Assembly (NCBI GenBank): GCA_030433075.1
Contig: JAUILI010000005.1
Coordinates: forward strand, 1-64,000
Length of the DNA: 64,000 bases
Source of the DNA: Gammaproteobacteria bacterium
GTDB taxonomy: Bacteria > Pseudomonadota > Gammaproteobacteria > Pseudomonadales > Azotimanducaceae
Reading direction: 5' to 3'
Within the stretch, counting starts at the first letter, position 1; each line of letters begins with the position of its first letter. A model generated the notes under the pieces. That model was not told where the DNA came from and ran no database searches. It was given only the letters and a program-made list of their open reading frames with translations. Shown here one piece after another: positions 7,946-16,228 of this stretch. Both the position numbers and the translations under genes were made by a program.

Positions 7946-9498
7946 CCGCGCACGGGGGTGTTCCGGGCCGCATCATCGGCCGCCAGCAGCGCATCGGTAA
8001 GCTGTTCTAGCAGGGACGCCCGAAGGGCCGGATCTCGGCGGGTCAAGTCGGTCATTTCGTCCGGGTCCGCCTGCAGGTCAAAGAGCTGCTCCTCCCCCTT
8101 CGAGTTCCGCGTGTAGCGATAGCGCTCCGTGATGAGGGTCCGGGTTTTCCCGGGAATGGGCGTGCGCCTGGCCACGATGGGGGCGACGTCATCCTCCACC
8201 AGAACGTGAGACCGCACGGCCTGCCCTCCATCCTCCAGGAGCGGCACCAGGCTATGCCCCTGCATGCCCTCATAGGGGTTTAGATTGCACAGATCGAGCA
8301 GCGTCTGGGCGAGATCAAGGCTCGAGGCCAGGGCCTCCGTAGCGCCCGGCGCCACCCCCGGCGCCCGAATCACGAGGGGGACCTGGAGCGTGCCCCGGTA
8401 ATGCATGAAGCCCTTCAGGAACAACCCGTGGTCGCCCATCATGTCCCCGTGATCAGAGGTGAAGACTACGATGGTGTTCTCCGCCTGCCCCGAGGCCTCA
8501 AGGCACGCGAGGATCTGCCCTACCCGATCATCAATCATTTCGATCATGCCGTAGGTGGCCGCGAGGGCCTCCGCCAGCAGGGCGTCATCGCCATAGCCGC
8601 AGGGCGCGACCCAGGTGCGCTGATCCTTCGGATGAATACTCGCCAGGTGACGCAGGTGCGCCGGCGCCTCCGCCAGATCATCAAAGCGCGAGGCCGGCAG
8701 GGCCACGTCCTCCGGGCGATGGCGAAAGAACCACTCCCCCGGGGGCGTCAGGGGATGGTGGGGATCGGGGAAGGAGCAAAAGGCCAGCCAGGGTTCACCG
8801 CTTTCCGCCCCCTCCCGAATCACCGCCATGGTTTCCTCGGCGACGAAGTGCGTGGAATGCAGTTCCTCCCCGTAGGGAGGCTGGTAGATCTGCCACCAAT
8901 GCTGGCTCCGGTGGGCCCCGGGGGCGCCAGCGTCGTAGTCGTGCACGAGGCTGGCCCGATCCGCTCCCTGGCTCAGCGCCCAGCGCAGATGGTGCCCCGA
9001 CATGCGTGCCCCGTGGTCGATGGACAGGGCGAGGCGCTCAAAGCCGTAGAAGTCCTCCGGGGCCGGGATGGGATCGCTCCAGTAGCGCTCCTCGTCCTCA
9101 ATTTCGTTCCATCCCAAGGGAAAGGGATCGCTTTCCGGACCTTCTCCCCCATAGGGCATGACCGCATTCCGGCTTTGCCCGTGCTGCAGGTGGGATTTCC
9201 CCAGGAGCGCCGTGCGATAACCGGCGGCGCGAAACTGGCGGACGAAGGTGTTCGCATTCCAGGGCAGAGATCGGTCGTTAAAGATCACGCTGTGCGCCGT
9301 CGGCAGGCGCCCGGTCATGATGGAACAGCGATTAGGCATGCACACGGGATTGGCCACCCAGGCATTGCGAAAGACCCGGCCCTGGGCCGCCAGCGCATCC
9401 AGGTGCGGGGTACGCAGGCTCGGGTGCCCCATGAAACCGACGTGATCGGCGCGCTGCTGATCGGTGATGATGAAGAGCACATTGGGCCTTTGCGCCAT
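7942..9498 (-). CDS. Cytoplasmic sulfatase or phosphonate monoester hydrolase-like enzyme
   Basis: The 518-residue alkaline-phosphatase-superfamily enzyme begins RPNVLFIITDQQRADHVG with metal-binding Asp13, has C-M-P-N-R at 53-57 as formylglycine motif, GKSHLQHG, SDHGDMMGDHGLF with metal ligands, and no signal peptide. The (C)-x-P-x-R form with Asn instead of Ser is tolerated by the family and is seen in cytoplasmic sulfatases and phosphonate monoester hydrolases. It starts at 9498, four bases after the stop of the DUF1254/1214 gene, with AAGGA upstream; ATG at 9522 is possible. It is the third gene of a leftward operon with a 2OG oxygenase, which may prepare its substrate. Confidence 0.85.
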   Translation of the reverse strand: MAQRPNVLFIITDQQRADHVGFMGHPSLRTPHLDALAAQGRVFRNAWVANPVCMPNRCSIMTGRLPTAHSVIFNDRSLPWNANTFVRQFRAAGYRTALLGKSHLQHGQSRNAVMPYGGEGPESDPFPLGWNEIEDEERYWSDPIPAPEDFYGFERLALSIDHGARMSGHHLRWALSQGADRASLVHDYDAGAPGAHRSQHWWQIYQPPYGEELHSTHFVAEETMAVIREGAESGEPWLAFCSFPDPHHPLTPPGEWFFRHRPEDVALPASRFDDLAEAPAHLRHLASIHPKDQRTWVAPCGYGDDALLAEALAATYGMIEMIDDRVGQILACLEASGQAENTIVVFTSDHGDMMGDHGLFLKGFMHYRGTLQVPLVIRAPGVAPGATEALASSLDLAQTLLDLCNLNPYEGMQGHSLVPLLEDGGQAVRSHVLVEDDVAPIVARRTPIPGKTRTLITERYRYTRNSKGEEQLFDLQADPDEMTDLTRRDPALRASLLEQLTDALLAADDAARNTPVRG

Positions 9499-9502
9499 GA
9501 CC

Positions 9503-10735
9503 TTAGGGTTCCTTTGGCTCAAGTTCAGGGGGAAACCATTCGCAGTCCACCACCGCGGGCAGTCCTTCGTACACCCGCAACCCCAGCAGGTAAGGGCCTT
9601 CCGGGACGGGCAACCAATTTTCCTCGTTCTCCGGGCGCGCCGCGGACAGCACCACGGTTAGGCCGCCTTCCGCGTCATAGCGCAGCCCGGGCGTGCGATC
9701 ACTGAGGGCATAGCGCTGAATCTCGTTTTCCACCAGGTAGAGATCGGGCCCATAGGCGGTGAGGGACCAGAAACCCGTGCAGGGCGGAAAGCCGCCGGGG
9801 GGAAAGGAAAGCTGGAGGGGGCGACGACCGTCTAAGGGGTTCCCTTTCGCGTCATGCACCGCCGTGTAGGACCGATTCTCATAGGCGTAGTGACCCCCCA
9901 GGCCGAACTTTGCCCCGAGGGCGCGCTTAAGAAGGTCCTGCCCGGGTCCCCCTGCGGCACGTCCGGAGCGCCAGCCCTTCATCACTCGCGCATCCTGGCC
10001 CTGCCCCGTTTTCAGCAGCGCCTCCCCAGCCTCGATGCCCGCCTCGAGCTCTGCGGGGGAAGCATCCTCCAGCCGCGCGAGGAGCGCCTCGGCTTCCGGG
10101 CTCAGGGCTGGATGGCACGGCGCCGGAGGATCGGCCTTCACGGCCTCCGCAAGCTCTCGGAAAAAGTCAGCCCCCGCCTCCGCAAGGGCCGTGGGACGCC
10201 CCCCTCGCGCCGTGAGGCTCGACGGGTGGTTCTTCGGCGCCCTCACAACAAAGCCCTGCTGCAGGGCCTGGGCCCGGGGGAGATCCTCCGGGCTTTCCAC
10301 CAGCACGCGGCCGATCACCCACGCCGTCGGGGTGGCACAGCGAAGCACGCCGTCGCCCACCTCGCCCTCTCCGCCCTCGGGATCCCAGGTAATTCGGGCC
10401 GTCAGCCCGCCGACGCCGTAGTCCACACGGCGCAGGTAGGAAACCCGGGTGTAAGCATCCACGACCATGAGGTTCCAGTAGCGCCCAGGGTGATCCATAG
10501 GCGGCACCGTGACCTCCAAGTCCCCAAAGCGAAGGTCATACCACCCTGAGGCATAGAGGGTGTCGTTGTTAGGTACGACTACGGCCCGATCCCGGGGCGT
10601 CGCCAAGGTGGGGATGGCCTTAAACACCCCCGGGGACGTGCGCGAGCAGAGCAGCTTTCGCGTGCGCTGAATGGAAAGCAGGGGGTAACCCCAGAGGTAG
10701 GCTTCCGTGGCCGGGGCCCAGTCTTCTTCCCTCAC
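9503..10735 (-). CDS. DUF1254/DUF1214 two-domain protein
   Basis: The 410-residue protein has an N-terminal DUF1254 part (EAYLWGYPLLSIQRTRK, then VVVPNNDTLYASGWYDL at about 54-70 and PGRYWNLMVVDAYT) and a C-terminal DUF1214 part (YENRSYTAVHDAKGNPLDG, FPPGGFPPCTGFWSLTAYG, YALSDRTPGL). The biochemical role is unknown. No signal peptide is seen, unlike many relatives. Its start overlaps the stop of the upstream 2OG oxygenase as ATGA, and the sulfatase follows after four bases, so the three are one operon and likely one pathway. Confidence 0.88.
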   Translation of the reverse strand: MREEDWAPATEAYLWGYPLLSIQRTRKLLCSRTSPGVFKAIPTLATPRDRAVVVPNNDTLYASGWYDLRFGDLEVTVPPMDHPGRYWNLMVVDAYTRVSYLRRVDYGVGGLTARITWDPEGGEGEVGDGVLRCATPTAWVIGRVLVESPEDLPRAQALQQGFVVRAPKNHPSSLTARGGRPTALAEAGADFFRELAEAVKADPPAPCHPALSPEAEALLARLEDASPAELEAGIEAGEALLKTGQGQDARVMKGWRSGRAAGGPGQDLLKRALGAKFGLGGHYAYENRSYTAVHDAKGNPLDGRRPLQLSFPPGGFPPCTGFWSLTAYGPDLYLVENEIQRYALSDRTPGLRYDAEGGLTVVLSAARPENEENWLPVPEGPYLLGLRVYEGLPAVVDCEWFPPELEPKEP

Positions 10736-11937
10736 AATGCGGGGGTCGACGACCGGGCGCGGGCGCCCCGCTCCGCGGCCAGGGCAAAGGCCGCTTGCGT
10801 TTCCGCCTCGACCTCCGCCGCCTGCTGCGCCTTTAGGGCTTCAAACTCCTCCACCCACCAGCGCCGCGTCACCATGGGGAAGGTCCCCATGCGATTGACG
10901 CAGGCGTTGGCGCCCCGATCCCGCCCCGCGTGATAGCCGGCGGCCCCCTGGGCCGGGGCTTCCGTAGCGCCAAAGGGTATGAGATCCCCCTCCATCTTCG
11001 GCAGGAGGAAATAGGGCATGGACACCCGCGTTTCCCCCCGGGGTATCAGGGTGGTGTTCACCCGGTGAAGGGTCGCCCCGTAGCGCCCTCCGCTGAGGTG
11101 CATGAGCGTCCCCCCGGTATTGACGATCACGGCGCCGGGAATCACAGGGACGTCGTAATCCCCCGGCGCCGTGCGGCAGGTGACCGGCGCGTCGAGCCAG
11201 CGCCCCTCCCCCGCCACCACCTGAAGTCCGGGGCGATCATTAATGAGCAGTGCCACGAAGGGGGGGCCGTCGATGTGAGTCCCCACGTTCTGGGCATCGA
11301 AGCGCTCGTAGGCGGCGCGCACCTCTTCTGCCGCCTCCGGGGTAAACACGTCTAAGGCGTAGTTATGGTTCAGGCTCGCGGCGAGGTAGGGCTCCTCCGG
11401 ATCGAAGTAGCGAAAAAATTCCGCCGGGTCTTCCCCTAGGGATTCGGTGATGAGGGCGCCGAGCTCCAGCGTCAAGCGATGATAGCGATCGTTTAAATCC
11501 TCGATGAGCGGGCGAAAGCCTGGCAAGGCATCCCCGTCCGGCCAGGTATTCGGGCCCTGGAACAGGCGCTTGAAGAGGGGAACGGAGGGATCGTCGTGGG
11601 CGCACAGGGGGGCCTGCTCGAAGCCATACTGAAAGTTTTCGATGACCTGACCGTGGCCCCGATCCGCCGGCGTGGGGACCGTATAGCCGCGAAAATAGGG
11701 GCTATTGGCGATGTGGGCCGTTTTTTTGAAATCCCGAGGGGCATCAAAGAAGGCCCGAACCTCGCGAAAGGCCCGCTGCTGGAAGTCGTCATCGAGCCCC
11801 GGGGCGTGGGTCAGAATCATGAAGCCACATTCTGCGAGGGCAAAGCGCAGATCAGCCAGAAACTTCTGCCGATCCCGCTCCACATCCCGCCAATCCACCG
11901 TGGGAATCGCCTTCAGCCGTGCGACGCCACCCTCCAT
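10732..11937 (-). CDS. Fe(II)/2-oxoglutarate oxygenase, isopenicillin N synthase-like
   Basis: The 401-residue protein has the DIOX_N region (IPTVDWRDVERDR, FALAECGFMILT) and the jelly-roll iron site: His221-x-Asp223 in GTHIDGPPF, distal His291 in GATLHRVNT and 2OG-binding Arg304 in RVSMPYFLLP. It should couple decarboxylation of 2OG to hydroxylation or desaturation in the cytoplasm. It is the first gene of an operon with a DUF1254/1214 protein (ATGA overlap) and a sulfatase. It is divergent from the nitronate monooxygenase gene across about 100 bases. Oxygenase plus sulfatase suggests stepwise breakdown of a sulfated small molecule, an inference from order alone. Confidence 0.88.
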   Translation of the reverse strand: MEGGVARLKAIPTVDWRDVERDRQKFLADLRFALAECGFMILTHAPGLDDDFQQRAFREVRAFFDAPRDFKKTAHIANSPYFRGYTVPTPADRGHGQVIENFQYGFEQAPLCAHDDPSVPLFKRLFQGPNTWPDGDALPGFRPLIEDLNDRYHRLTLELGALITESLGEDPAEFFRYFDPEEPYLAASLNHNYALDVFTPEAAEEVRAAYERFDAQNVGTHIDGPPFVALLINDRPGLQVVAGEGRWLDAPVTCRTAPGDYDVPVIPGAVIVNTGGTLMHLSGGRYGATLHRVNTTLIPRGETRVSMPYFLLPKMEGDLIPFGATEAPAQGAAGYHAGRDRGANACVNRMGTFPMVTRRWWVEEFEALKAQQAAEVEAETQAAFALAAERGARARSSTPAL

Positions 11938-12039
11938 AGCCCGTGCCCCCTTCGCCGCTTAAGCGGTCGCCTTTCTTTCCTTGGGACGCTACGGCACTCT
12001 CCTAAAGCTGTAAAGAAACCCCGACGAAAGGCCCTGCCC

Positions 12040-13125
12040 ATGCATCCTGCCCTCGCCGCCCTCGGCCTTACCTACCCCATTTTCCAGGCCCCCATGGCGG
12101 GCGTGAGCACCCCTGCCCTGGCTGCCGCCGTGTCCCGCGCGGGGGGCCTAGGAGCCTTGGGCCTAGGCGCCAGCACCGCCGAAGGCGCGAAAGCCCAACT
12201 TTCTGAGGCGCGCGCGCTCGGGGCCCGGCGCCTCCATGCCAACGGGTTCTGCCACCGGGACCCGGCCCGGGATAAGGGCCAGGAGCAGGCCTGGATCCAG
12301 CACTTCGAAGGGGCCTTTAGGGCTCGGGATGCTGCACCGCCGGAAGCCCTGACGCCGCCCTACGTTCCCCTTCAGGAAGACGACGTCCTGCTTGCCGTGC
12401 TACTCGAAGCCAGACCTGAGGTGGTCAGCTTTCACTTTGGCCTCCCTCGGGAAGACCAGCTGAGGGCGCTCCACCGAGCTGGCATCCTGACCCTTGTCAG
12501 CGTTACCTGCACGGAGGACGGCCAGGCGGCGCTGGATGCCGGAGTGGGCGGCCTGATCGCCCAAGGGGTGGAAGCGGGGGGCCATCGAAGCACCTTCCTT
12601 GGAGAAGGGGACGAAGGCCTCGGCACCACTGCGCTTCTCGCCCGCCTTCGCCCCCTTAGCGAACGGCCCCTTATTGCCGCGGGCGGCGTCATGACTGGTC
12701 AGGACCTCCGGGCCTTGCTTAACGCCGGCGCCGATGCGGTACAGCTGGGCACGGCCTTCCTCCTATGCCCGGAAGCGGGAACGGCGCGAGCCTACCGGGC
12801 CCGCTTAAAGGCTCACGTTGCCGGGCTTCAACAGGGGGCGATTCCCGCGGACCCTGAGGCCGGGACCGTGCTGACGGCGGCGCTCTCGGGCCGGCCAGCT
12901 CGAGGCCTTCGAAACGAGATCACGGCGCGGGCAGCCTATCCGGAGGCGCCACCCCCGCCCCCCTACCCCATCACCTACGACCTCACGAAACGCCTGGCCG
13001 CCTTACCGACGCCCGATGCCGCAGCGGCCTTCAGCGCTTGCTGGGCCGGCACGGGAGTGGGGCGGCTTCGCACGCTCCCCGCCGCCGATCTTGTGGAAAC
13101 CCTTGCCAGGGAGGCCGACCTCTAG
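12040..13125 (+). CDS. Nitronate monooxygenase / 2-nitropropane dioxygenase-like
   Basis: The 361-residue TIM-barrel flavoprotein matches the NMO family: PIFQAPMAGVSTP at the start, LHANGFCH, VSFHFGLP, VSVTCTEDGQAALDAGVGGLIAQGVEAGGHR with catalytic His182, and the FMN phosphate site ADAVQLGTAFLL. These enzymes oxidise alkyl nitronates such as propionate-3-nitronate to aldehydes with FMN and oxygen. The frame is open upstream to 11596, but that part is antisense to the 2OG oxygenase and is excluded; the start at 12040 gives the family's normal beginning. Clustered with an enoyl-CoA hydratase-like gene 41 bases downstream. Confidence 0.9.
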   Translation: MHPALAALGLTYPIFQAPMAGVSTPALAAAVSRAGGLGALGLGASTAEGAKAQLSEARALGARRLHANGFCHRDPARDKGQEQAWIQHFEGAFRARDAAPPEALTPPYVPLQEDDVLLAVLLEARPEVVSFHFGLPREDQLRALHRAGILTLVSVTCTEDGQAALDAGVGGLIAQGVEAGGHRSTFLGEGDEGLGTTALLARLRPLSERPLIAAGGVMTGQDLRALLNAGADAVQLGTAFLLCPEAGTARAYRARLKAHVAGLQQGAIPADPEAGTVLTAALSGRPARGLRNEITARAAYPEAPPPPPYPITYDLTKRLAALPTPDAAAAFSACWAGTGVGRLRTLPAADLVETLAREADL

Positions 13126-13166
13126 GGAGACTGCCCCCTGACTCATCACAGCCTGAGGGGGCGCCC

Positions 13167-13877
13167 ATGATTGACCTGCAGCAGAACGGACCCGTCTTCA
13201 CCCTGACCATGACCGCCGGGGAGAACCGCTGGAACACGGCCTTTGTGCGCGCCTTCGCCGCCGCCCTGGACACGGTGGAAGCGTCGGAAGGCCCGGCAGC
13301 CCTGGTCATCACCAGCGCCCTCGAAAAGTTCTTCTCCAACGGTTTGGACCTGGCCTGGATTCAAAGCACGGAGCCCGGGGAAGGCGGCGATCAGAAGGCC
13401 TTCACCGCCGAGTTCATGCAGCTCATGGGGCGCATCATCACCTTCCCCGTGCCGACCATCAGCGCCATTAACGGCCACGCCTTCGGGGCTGGCTTCATGC
13501 TCGCCCTGTGCACGGACGTGCGGGTCATGCGTGCCGATCGTGGCTTCTGCTGCGCTAACGAGCTGGCCATCGGCATGCGCATCCCGGATGAGGAGCTTGC
13601 CCTGTTCCGCCACAAGCTATCCGGCAGCGCCTTCTTCGACACGGTCCAGCTAGCCCGACGCTGGTCCGCGCCGGAAGCCGTGGCCGCAGGCTTCGTCGCC
13701 GAAGCCCTTCCCCTCGAAGATCTCATTGCCGGGGCCCAGGCCCGGGCCGAGGCCCTGGCCCCCCTGGGCGCGAATCGCGAGCTCTTTGGCAGTTCGAAGG
13801 AGCGCATCTTCGGAGAAAGCCCCTCCATCAACCGTGCCGACGGGGCAGCCCACCTGCTCCGCAGCCGCACGGCCTAG
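13167..13877 (+). CDS. Enoyl-CoA hydratase/isomerase family protein
   Basis: The 236-residue crotonase-fold protein has FTLTMTAGENRWN near the start, KFFSNGLDLAWI (CoA-binding loop), and the oxyanion motif INGHAFGAGFMLALCTDVRVM. The usual catalytic Glu pair of enoyl-CoA hydratase is not clear, and the ANELAIGMRIP stretch resembles Delta3,Delta2-enoyl-CoA isomerases, so isomerase activity is at least as likely. It starts 7 bases after GAGGGG. It sits between NMO and an exported amidohydrolase on the same strand with short gaps, consistent with co-transcription. Confidence 0.85.
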   Translation: MIDLQQNGPVFTLTMTAGENRWNTAFVRAFAAALDTVEASEGPAALVITSALEKFFSNGLDLAWIQSTEPGEGGDQKAFTAEFMQLMGRIITFPVPTISAINGHAFGAGFMLALCTDVRVMRADRGFCCANELAIGMRIPDEELALFRHKLSGSAFFDTVQLARRWSAPEAVAAGFVAEALPLEDLIAGAQARAEALAPLGANRELFGSSKERIFGESPSINRADGAAHLLRSRTA

Positions 13878-13887
13878 GGAGATCGTC

Positions 13888-15573
13888 ATGCGCCTAGGAA
13901 TCCTCGCCGTCGCCGCGCTGCTTGGGACCGCCGCCGGAGCCCACGGGGCCGCCTGCACCGCTGCGGACTACGTGCTGAAGGCTCAGCAGATCTATACGGC
14001 CAACGATGCCCAATGGACCGCAGAGCGCGTCGCGGTGAAGGGCGATCGCATCGTCTTCGTGGGATCGGCGGCCGCGGCGAAGGCCACCCTTTGCGCGGCG
14101 GAGGAAATCGACCTGGGCAGCGCCGTGGTCTATCCCGGCTTTACCGATGCGCACCAGCACCTGGAGGGCGTGGGACGGCGGACCAAAACCCTGAGCCTCT
14201 TTGGCATCCCGACCCTCGAGGAGACGGTGGGGGCGATTCGAGCCTGGGCGCAAACGGTGCCCGAGGAAAGCTGGGTGCTGGGCCGGGGCTGGATTGAGCG
14301 GGAATGGACGGACGAACAGCGCTTCCTCACCAAGGACGACGTCGATCCCTTTACCCCCACCAAGCCCCTTTTTATGCCCCGGGCCGACGGCGTCTCGGCC
14401 CTCGTGAACAGCCGAGCGCTGGAACTCGCGGGAATTACCAAGGACACCCCGGACCCCGAAGGCGGTCGCTTTGAGCGCGACGCCGACGGCGAACCCACGG
14501 GCTATGTGCTCGCCCGGGCCATGGACCCCTTCCGGGCCATCATCCCCGATGATTCCGATGACTACCTTCGAGACAACCTCATCAAGGGCATGAAGGCCAA
14601 TGCGGCCCTGGGCTGGACCCAAACGCAGGATGCGGGCATGGCCTATCGCCTTGTCGATTTGATGAAGGCGATCCACCGCGATGGGCTCATGGCCCACCGG
14701 GTTTACGCCGCGATTCCCGTATCCGAGGCCGCCACGCTTTTTGAGCGCGGCATGGAAAGCACGGCCGATCACCTCTTCTCCGTCCGCGGCATCAAGGTCT
14801 TTATCGACGGCACGCTGGGCTCTCGAGGCGCTGCGCTCATCGAAAATTACGCCGATGCGGATCACAACGGCTTTATGAATCGCACCACCAAGGAAGACCT
14901 CATGCCCGTCTTGGCGGAGGCTCTGCGGCAAGGGGTGCAGATCGAAACCCACGTCATTGGGGATCGGGCCGTGAAGTCCCTCCTCGACTGGTACGGGGAA
15001 GCGCAAGCCGCCCTCCCCCGGGAGGCCTGGGCAACGGAAGATCTTCGCTGGCGCCTAGAACACGCCCAGATCATTCAGCCCGAGGATCAGCAGCGCTTTC
15101 TGGCCATGAAGGTCCTCCCCTCCATGCAGCCAAGCCACGGCATCGGCGATCTCAATTTCGCCCCGGCGAGGCTTGGCCCCGAGCGGCTGAAATACGCCTA
15201 CCCCTGGAAGGATCTCGTCGATCAGGGACTCATGATCCTTGGGGGCTCGGACGCGCCGGTGGAGCTCGGGGACCCGCGCATCGAGTTCTATGCCGCCGTC
15301 GCCCGGAAACGCCTCGACGGAACGGACGGCCCGGGCTGGCACCCGGAGCTGGCCGTAGCCCGGGAAACGGCGCTGAAGATGTTTACCCTTTGGCCTGCCT
15401 ACGGCGCTTTCCAGGAGGACCTCCGGGGCTCTCTGGAGGTGGGCAAGCTTGCGGACTTCACCATCTTCGACCGGGATTTCCTCACCATTCCCGAGGCGGA
15501 GATCCTCGAGGCCGAAACGGTGATGACCATCGTCGGCGGGCGAGTCAGCTACGAGGCCTCCAGCGATCCTTGA
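13888..15573 (+). CDS. Exported YtcJ-like metal-dependent amidohydrolase
   Basis: The 561-residue amidohydrolase_3 protein starts with a signal peptide (about 1-21, ending AHGAAC), so it acts outside the cytoplasm. The TIM-barrel metal site is visible as H89-Q-H91 in GFTDAHQHLEG, KVFIDGTLGSRG, ETHVIGDRA, EHAQII and GGSDAPVE, and the C-terminal GKLADFTIFD closes the composite domain. Relatives hydrolyse N-acyl, urea or exocyclic amide bonds, but the substrate is unknown. It follows the enoyl-CoA hydratase gene by 10 bases with a GGGAGA site. It is convergent with the pabC-like gene, four bases away. Confidence 0.88.
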   Translation: MRLGILAVAALLGTAAGAHGAACTAADYVLKAQQIYTANDAQWTAERVAVKGDRIVFVGSAAAAKATLCAAEEIDLGSAVVYPGFTDAHQHLEGVGRRTKTLSLFGIPTLEETVGAIRAWAQTVPEESWVLGRGWIEREWTDEQRFLTKDDVDPFTPTKPLFMPRADGVSALVNSRALELAGITKDTPDPEGGRFERDADGEPTGYVLARAMDPFRAIIPDDSDDYLRDNLIKGMKANAALGWTQTQDAGMAYRLVDLMKAIHRDGLMAHRVYAAIPVSEAATLFERGMESTADHLFSVRGIKVFIDGTLGSRGAALIENYADADHNGFMNRTTKEDLMPVLAEALRQGVQIETHVIGDRAVKSLLDWYGEAQAALPREAWATEDLRWRLEHAQIIQPEDQQRFLAMKVLPSMQPSHGIGDLNFAPARLGPERLKYAYPWKDLVDQGLMILGGSDAPVELGDPRIEFYAAVARKRLDGTDGPGWHPELAVARETALKMFTLWPAYGAFQEDLRGSLEVGKLADFTIFDRDFLTIPEAEILEAETVMTIVGGRVSYEASSDP

Positions 15574-15577
15574 GGCC

Positions 15578-16228
15578 TCAGGCAACTTGCTCGATAAGCG
15601 CAGGGATCAGCCCCCGCAGCGCATTGCCGACCCAAAGACCCTCGCAATCAAAAAGCGCCTGCCGGGGGAGCACCCTTTCTCGGGCTTCCCCGGATTCAAG
15701 GAGGCGCTGCCGGAGGACGCCGGGCAAGCAGCCTGAACTGAGCGGTGGCGTCCACATGGGGCCGTCGTCCCAGCGAAGAAACACATTCGTGATGGTGCCC
15801 TCGCAAAGCTCATCGCGCTCGTTTAAAAACAGCATCTCATCAAGCCCAGGCGGCAGCGCCGCGCGGGTTCGATCGTAGAGCCCCCGATCCGTGGTCTTAT
15901 GGCGAAGCCAAAGGGCCCCCGCTTCCAGGCGCTCGGGACTTAAACCGACGCGCCAGGGGCCCTGGGTCGGGGTAAGGGGCGCCGTGGTCAGGGCCAGAGC
16001 CCCGTCCCGCGCCAAGGTCAGGCGCCCCCGAAGCGGCTCCGAACCCCCTAGGGTCTCCAGGACAGCGCGCAGCGCAGCGTCCCCGAGGGGGAAGCCCAGG
16101 GCGTCAGCGGACCGGCGAAGGCGCGCCCAGTGGGCCGCGCCATCCCGCACCCCCGTTTCCGGCGACCAAAAAAAGGTCTCGATTAAGGCGCAGTCTCGGG
16201 AGAAAGCGTCGCAAAGCGCGCCTTCCAT
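15578..16228 (-). CDS. pabC: Class IV aminotransferase, probable 4-amino-4-deoxychorismate lyase
   Basis: The 216-residue PLP protein has the class IV marks: IETFFW at the start, PLP lysine Lys111 in RHKTTDRGLYDR, and NERDELCEGTITNVFL. Its position just after pabB indicates it releases p-aminobenzoate and pyruvate from aminodeoxychorismate for folate synthesis. The first ATG (16228) lies 46 bases inside pabB, an unusually long overlap; a later non-ATG start cannot be ruled out. Many bacteria have this as a PabB-PabC fusion, here the reading frames are separate but overlapping. Confidence 0.82.
   Translation of the reverse strand: MEGALCDAFSRDCALIETFFWSPETGVRDGAAHWARLRRSADALGFPLGDAALRAVLETLGGSEPLRGRLTLARDGALALTTAPLTPTQGPWRVGLSPERLEAGALWLRHKTTDRGLYDRTRAALPPGLDEMLFLNERDELCEGTITNVFLRWDDGPMWTPPLSSGCLPGVLRQRLLESGEARERVLPRQALFDCEGLWVGNALRGLIPALIEQVA

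Noticed and set aside
8401-9705. 434-codon plus-strand open frame opposite the sulfatase and DUF1254 genes
   Set aside because: Low-complexity Arg/Gly/Ala-rich translation without a ribosome-binding site; the minus-strand genes have clear family motifs.
11596-12039. Long N-terminal open extension of the nitronate monooxygenase frame
   Set aside because: It is antisense to the 2OG oxygenase and the family start is at 12040.
13894-15006. 370-codon minus-strand open frame opposite the amidohydrolase
   Set aside because: No motif; the plus-strand gene has metal ligands and a signal peptide.
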